Source of the DNA: Oscillospiraceae bacterium
Lineage (GTDB): Bacteria; Bacillota; Clostridia; Oscillospirales; UBA929
Reading direction: 5' to 3'
Length of the DNA stretch: 5,755 nucleotides
Assembly: GCA_009777685.1 (NCBI GenBank)
Contig: WRLJ01000122.1
Span: forward strand, 1 to 5,755
Positions 4,138-5,755 of the stretch are shown one piece after another (the first letter of the stretch is position 1; every line of letters starts with the position of its first letter). The notes under the pieces were generated by a model. The model was not told the DNA's origin. It saw only the letters and a list, made by a program, of their open reading frames with translations, and did not search any database. The position numbers were made by a program, and so were the translations under genes.

Positions 4138-5755
4138 ATGAAAATCACAAAAAGAATCTTAGCCGTTACGCTGTGCGGGATTATGATTGCGGCTATGAGC
4201 GTTCCCGCGTTTGCCGACGAAACTAGGGAGCGATGGTTAAGTTTGGCGCAGACCTTTGACAGTTCCAACGGCGACGGCTACACTTCATACAACCTCCGCT
4301 GGGAGGACGGCGCAAAGGGCATTATTACCTTCGAGGTACAGAGCGAAGACATTTATTATTACGGCGGCGCGGGCGCGATTCCGATGGACTATGCGGTACT
4401 TCTGTTCCGCGACGGCGCGTATGTTGACCATTGGTCGGCAGACGGGATGAACGCCGCCAAATTCGTGAGGCTGGACGTGTCTGACCGTATGAGGGCGAAC
4501 GGCGAATATACCTTTATTGTGTTTGTCATTGAGAGAGACCGCTATGTCCCCAGCATCACCTATGACGGTAGATATCAACGCGGTTATATATCCAAGTCGC
4601 CGTCTTACACGGTGGGCGGCTCCACCGTCACTGTGCCAATCGGCAGACACTCGGCCATCGCCGCCAATGACTTTTGGGCTTTCGCCGTTAAAAATGACAA
4701 TACGCTGTGGGCATGGAATCAAACCGGCAGCCCTGTAAAAGACGCGGACAATGTTGTTTCCGTATCTGTATCGACCGGGCACATTATGTTTATTCGGACA
4801 GACGGCAGCTTGTGGGGTTTCGGCATAAACAACGAAGGCCAGCTTGGCGACGGTACGACAACCGACCGCACGAATCCCGAAAGCGCGGTCAAGGTCATGG
4901 ATGGCGTTGCGGCGGTTTCTGCCGGAAACAGGCATACACTTGCCGTCAAAACAGACGGGTCGTTATGGGCGTGGGGTCAAAACCTTTTCGGACAGCTCGG
5001 CGACGGGACAACGACAGACAGGCTGACGCCCGTGAAGATTATGGACGGGGTCGCCTATGCTTCCGCGGGACAGACTCATTCAGCGGCCATTAAAACAGAC
5101 GGCACCCTTTGGATTTGGGGGGCGGATGACGCCAATCCTATGGAAGTGATGCGGGATGTCGTCAATATTTCAGCGGGCAGAGGATTTACGCTGGCGATTA
5201 CAGCTGACAAGACTTTATGGACAGTCCGCTATAACACACCCGATAAACTCCTTGAAGATGTAATCGCTGTTTCGTCCGGCGGGCCGACAAATGAAACATA
5301 CCAAGGCTTTCGCGCGGCTGTTACAAGCGATGGCGGCCTATGGGTGTGGGGCGGCAACATCGGCAGCCGGTTCGGCGGGATAAATGCTGAACCCACAAGG
5401 ATTATGGAAGATGCTGTGGATGTGGTGTCAGGCAGCGGCGTGATTGCGGTTCTCAAGCCTGACGGGAGTGTTTGGTCATGGGGAATGAACGGCTCTCCTC
5501 CGGCGCAGCGCCTTACCGACGTCAAACTTCCCGGTACGGCCACTCCCCCTCCGCCCCCCTCCACGCCTTCCGCCATACCCTACCCGAACGTAGGCGTCAC
5601 GCTGGACGGGGCAAAGGTTCCGGTCGAGGTGTACGGCATTGACGGGCGGACATTCCTAAAGCTGTCCGACTTGGCCATTGCCGTGGGCATCAGCGCGACC
5701 TGGGACGGGGCCGTGCAATTGGACAGCACAAAACCCGCCGGCTCGTCCTCGCCCT
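4138..5755 (+). CDS. Secreted RCC1-repeat protein with C-terminal stalk domain, open at right edge
   Basis: 539 codons without a stop; the C-terminus lies beyond the window. Signal peptide residues 1-26 (MKITKR, hydrophobic core, AFA|DE). Residues 27-161 look like a beta-sandwich (fibronectin-III-like; RWEDG, GEYTFIVFV), a tentative call. Residues 168-466 hold seven RCC1-like repeats with the recurring pattern SAG-x-x-H-T-L-A-V-K-T-D-G-S-L-W-x-W-G. Two are canonical, with GQLGDGTTTDR at 234-244 and 285-295; the others are degenerate. Seven fits a closed seven-bladed propeller. A proline-rich linker (467-483) leads to VTLDGAKVPVEV...GRTFLKLSDLAIAVGISATWDG (487-523), resembling the stalk/copper-amine-oxidase-N domain common in secreted clostridial proteins. 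RCC1-type propellers usually bind proteins; outside the cell, adhesion or display is plausible but unproven. There is no lipobox and no enzyme signature. Start chosen by the ribosome binding site and signal peptide. In this sequence no good promoter points into the gene except by readthrough from the recombinase. Confidence 0.9.
   Translation, partial: MKITKRILAVTLCGIMIAAMSVPAFADETRERWLSLAQTFDSSNGDGYTSYNLRWEDGAKGIITFEVQSEDIYYYGGAGAIPMDYAVLLFRDGAYVDHWSADGMNAAKFVRLDVSDRMRANGEYTFIVFVIERDRYVPSITYDGRYQRGYISKSPSYTVGGSTVTVPIGRHSAIAANDFWAFAVKNDNTLWAWNQTGSPVKDADNVVSVSVSTGHIMFIRTDGSLWGFGINNEGQLGDGTTTDRTNPESAVKVMDGVAAVSAGNRHTLAVKTDGSLWAWGQNLFGQLGDGTTTDRLTPVKIMDGVAYASAGQTHSAAIKTDGTLWIWGADDANPMEVMRDVVNISAGRGFTLAITADKTLWTVRYNTPDKLLEDVIAVSSGGPTNETYQGFRAAVTSDGGLWVWGGNIGSRFGGINAEPTRIMEDAVDVVSGSGVIAVLKPDGSVWSWGMNGSPPAQRLTDVKLPGTATPPPPPSTPSAIPYPNVGVTLDGAKVPVEVYGIDGRTFLKLSDLAIAVGISATWDGAVQLDSTKPAGSSSP

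Noticed and set aside
3852..4226. Plus-strand frame spanning the recombinase end, the sites and the start of the RCC1 gene
   Set aside because: Out of frame with both real genes, no ribosome binding site, no recognisable product; it is a by-product of overlapping frames.

Overview
The window looks like chromosomal DNA from a Gram-positive anaerobe of the class Clostridia, perhaps an Oscillospirales-type gut organism. This is an inference. It rests on the GC-rich coding sequence, the strong purine-rich ribosome binding sites, the secreted RCC1/stalk-domain protein, the GH36 alpha-galactosidase with its CASGGNRFD active-site variant, and GTAGGG-headed intergenic palindromes.

Left part (1-3100, all on the minus strand). 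The start of a gene for an exported, possibly LamG-like surface protein runs off the left edge (376 down to 1). It has its own near-consensus promoter at 441-469 and a dyad in its leader. To its right is a complete GH36 alpha-galactosidase (3032 down to 690) with both catalytic aspartates, a near-consensus promoter (3068-3096) and an intrinsic terminator (632-669). The spacer 3097-3354 carries three GC-rich hairpins that share flanking bases but have different stem sequences.

Right part (3355-5755, plus strand). A complete small serine recombinase (3355-3960) is followed four bases later by a pair of inverted 28-bp sites, 3964-3991 and 4090-4117. Each site is itself a dyad of ACTGTCA-type half-sites around a central AG, the layout of a serine-recombinase crossover site. 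The roughly 124-bp segment between the crossover points contains a good promoter (TTGTTT, 17 bp, TGG-TATAAT) that points leftward, back at the recombinase. Immediately beyond the second site lie a strong Shine-Dalgarno sequence and a gene for a secreted protein: signal peptide, beta-rich N-terminal domain, seven RCC1-like repeats, proline-rich linker and a stalk (copper-amine-oxidase-N-like) domain. It is open at the right edge.

Main interpretation: recombinase, invertible promoter and exported protein form one ON/OFF (phase-variation) switch. The sequence given is the OFF orientation. Inversion would place the promoter about 77 nt upstream of the start codon, reading into the exported protein gene. 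The sites, promoter and orientation are seen in the sequence. That this recombinase acts on these sites, and that inversion happens in the cell, is inferred.
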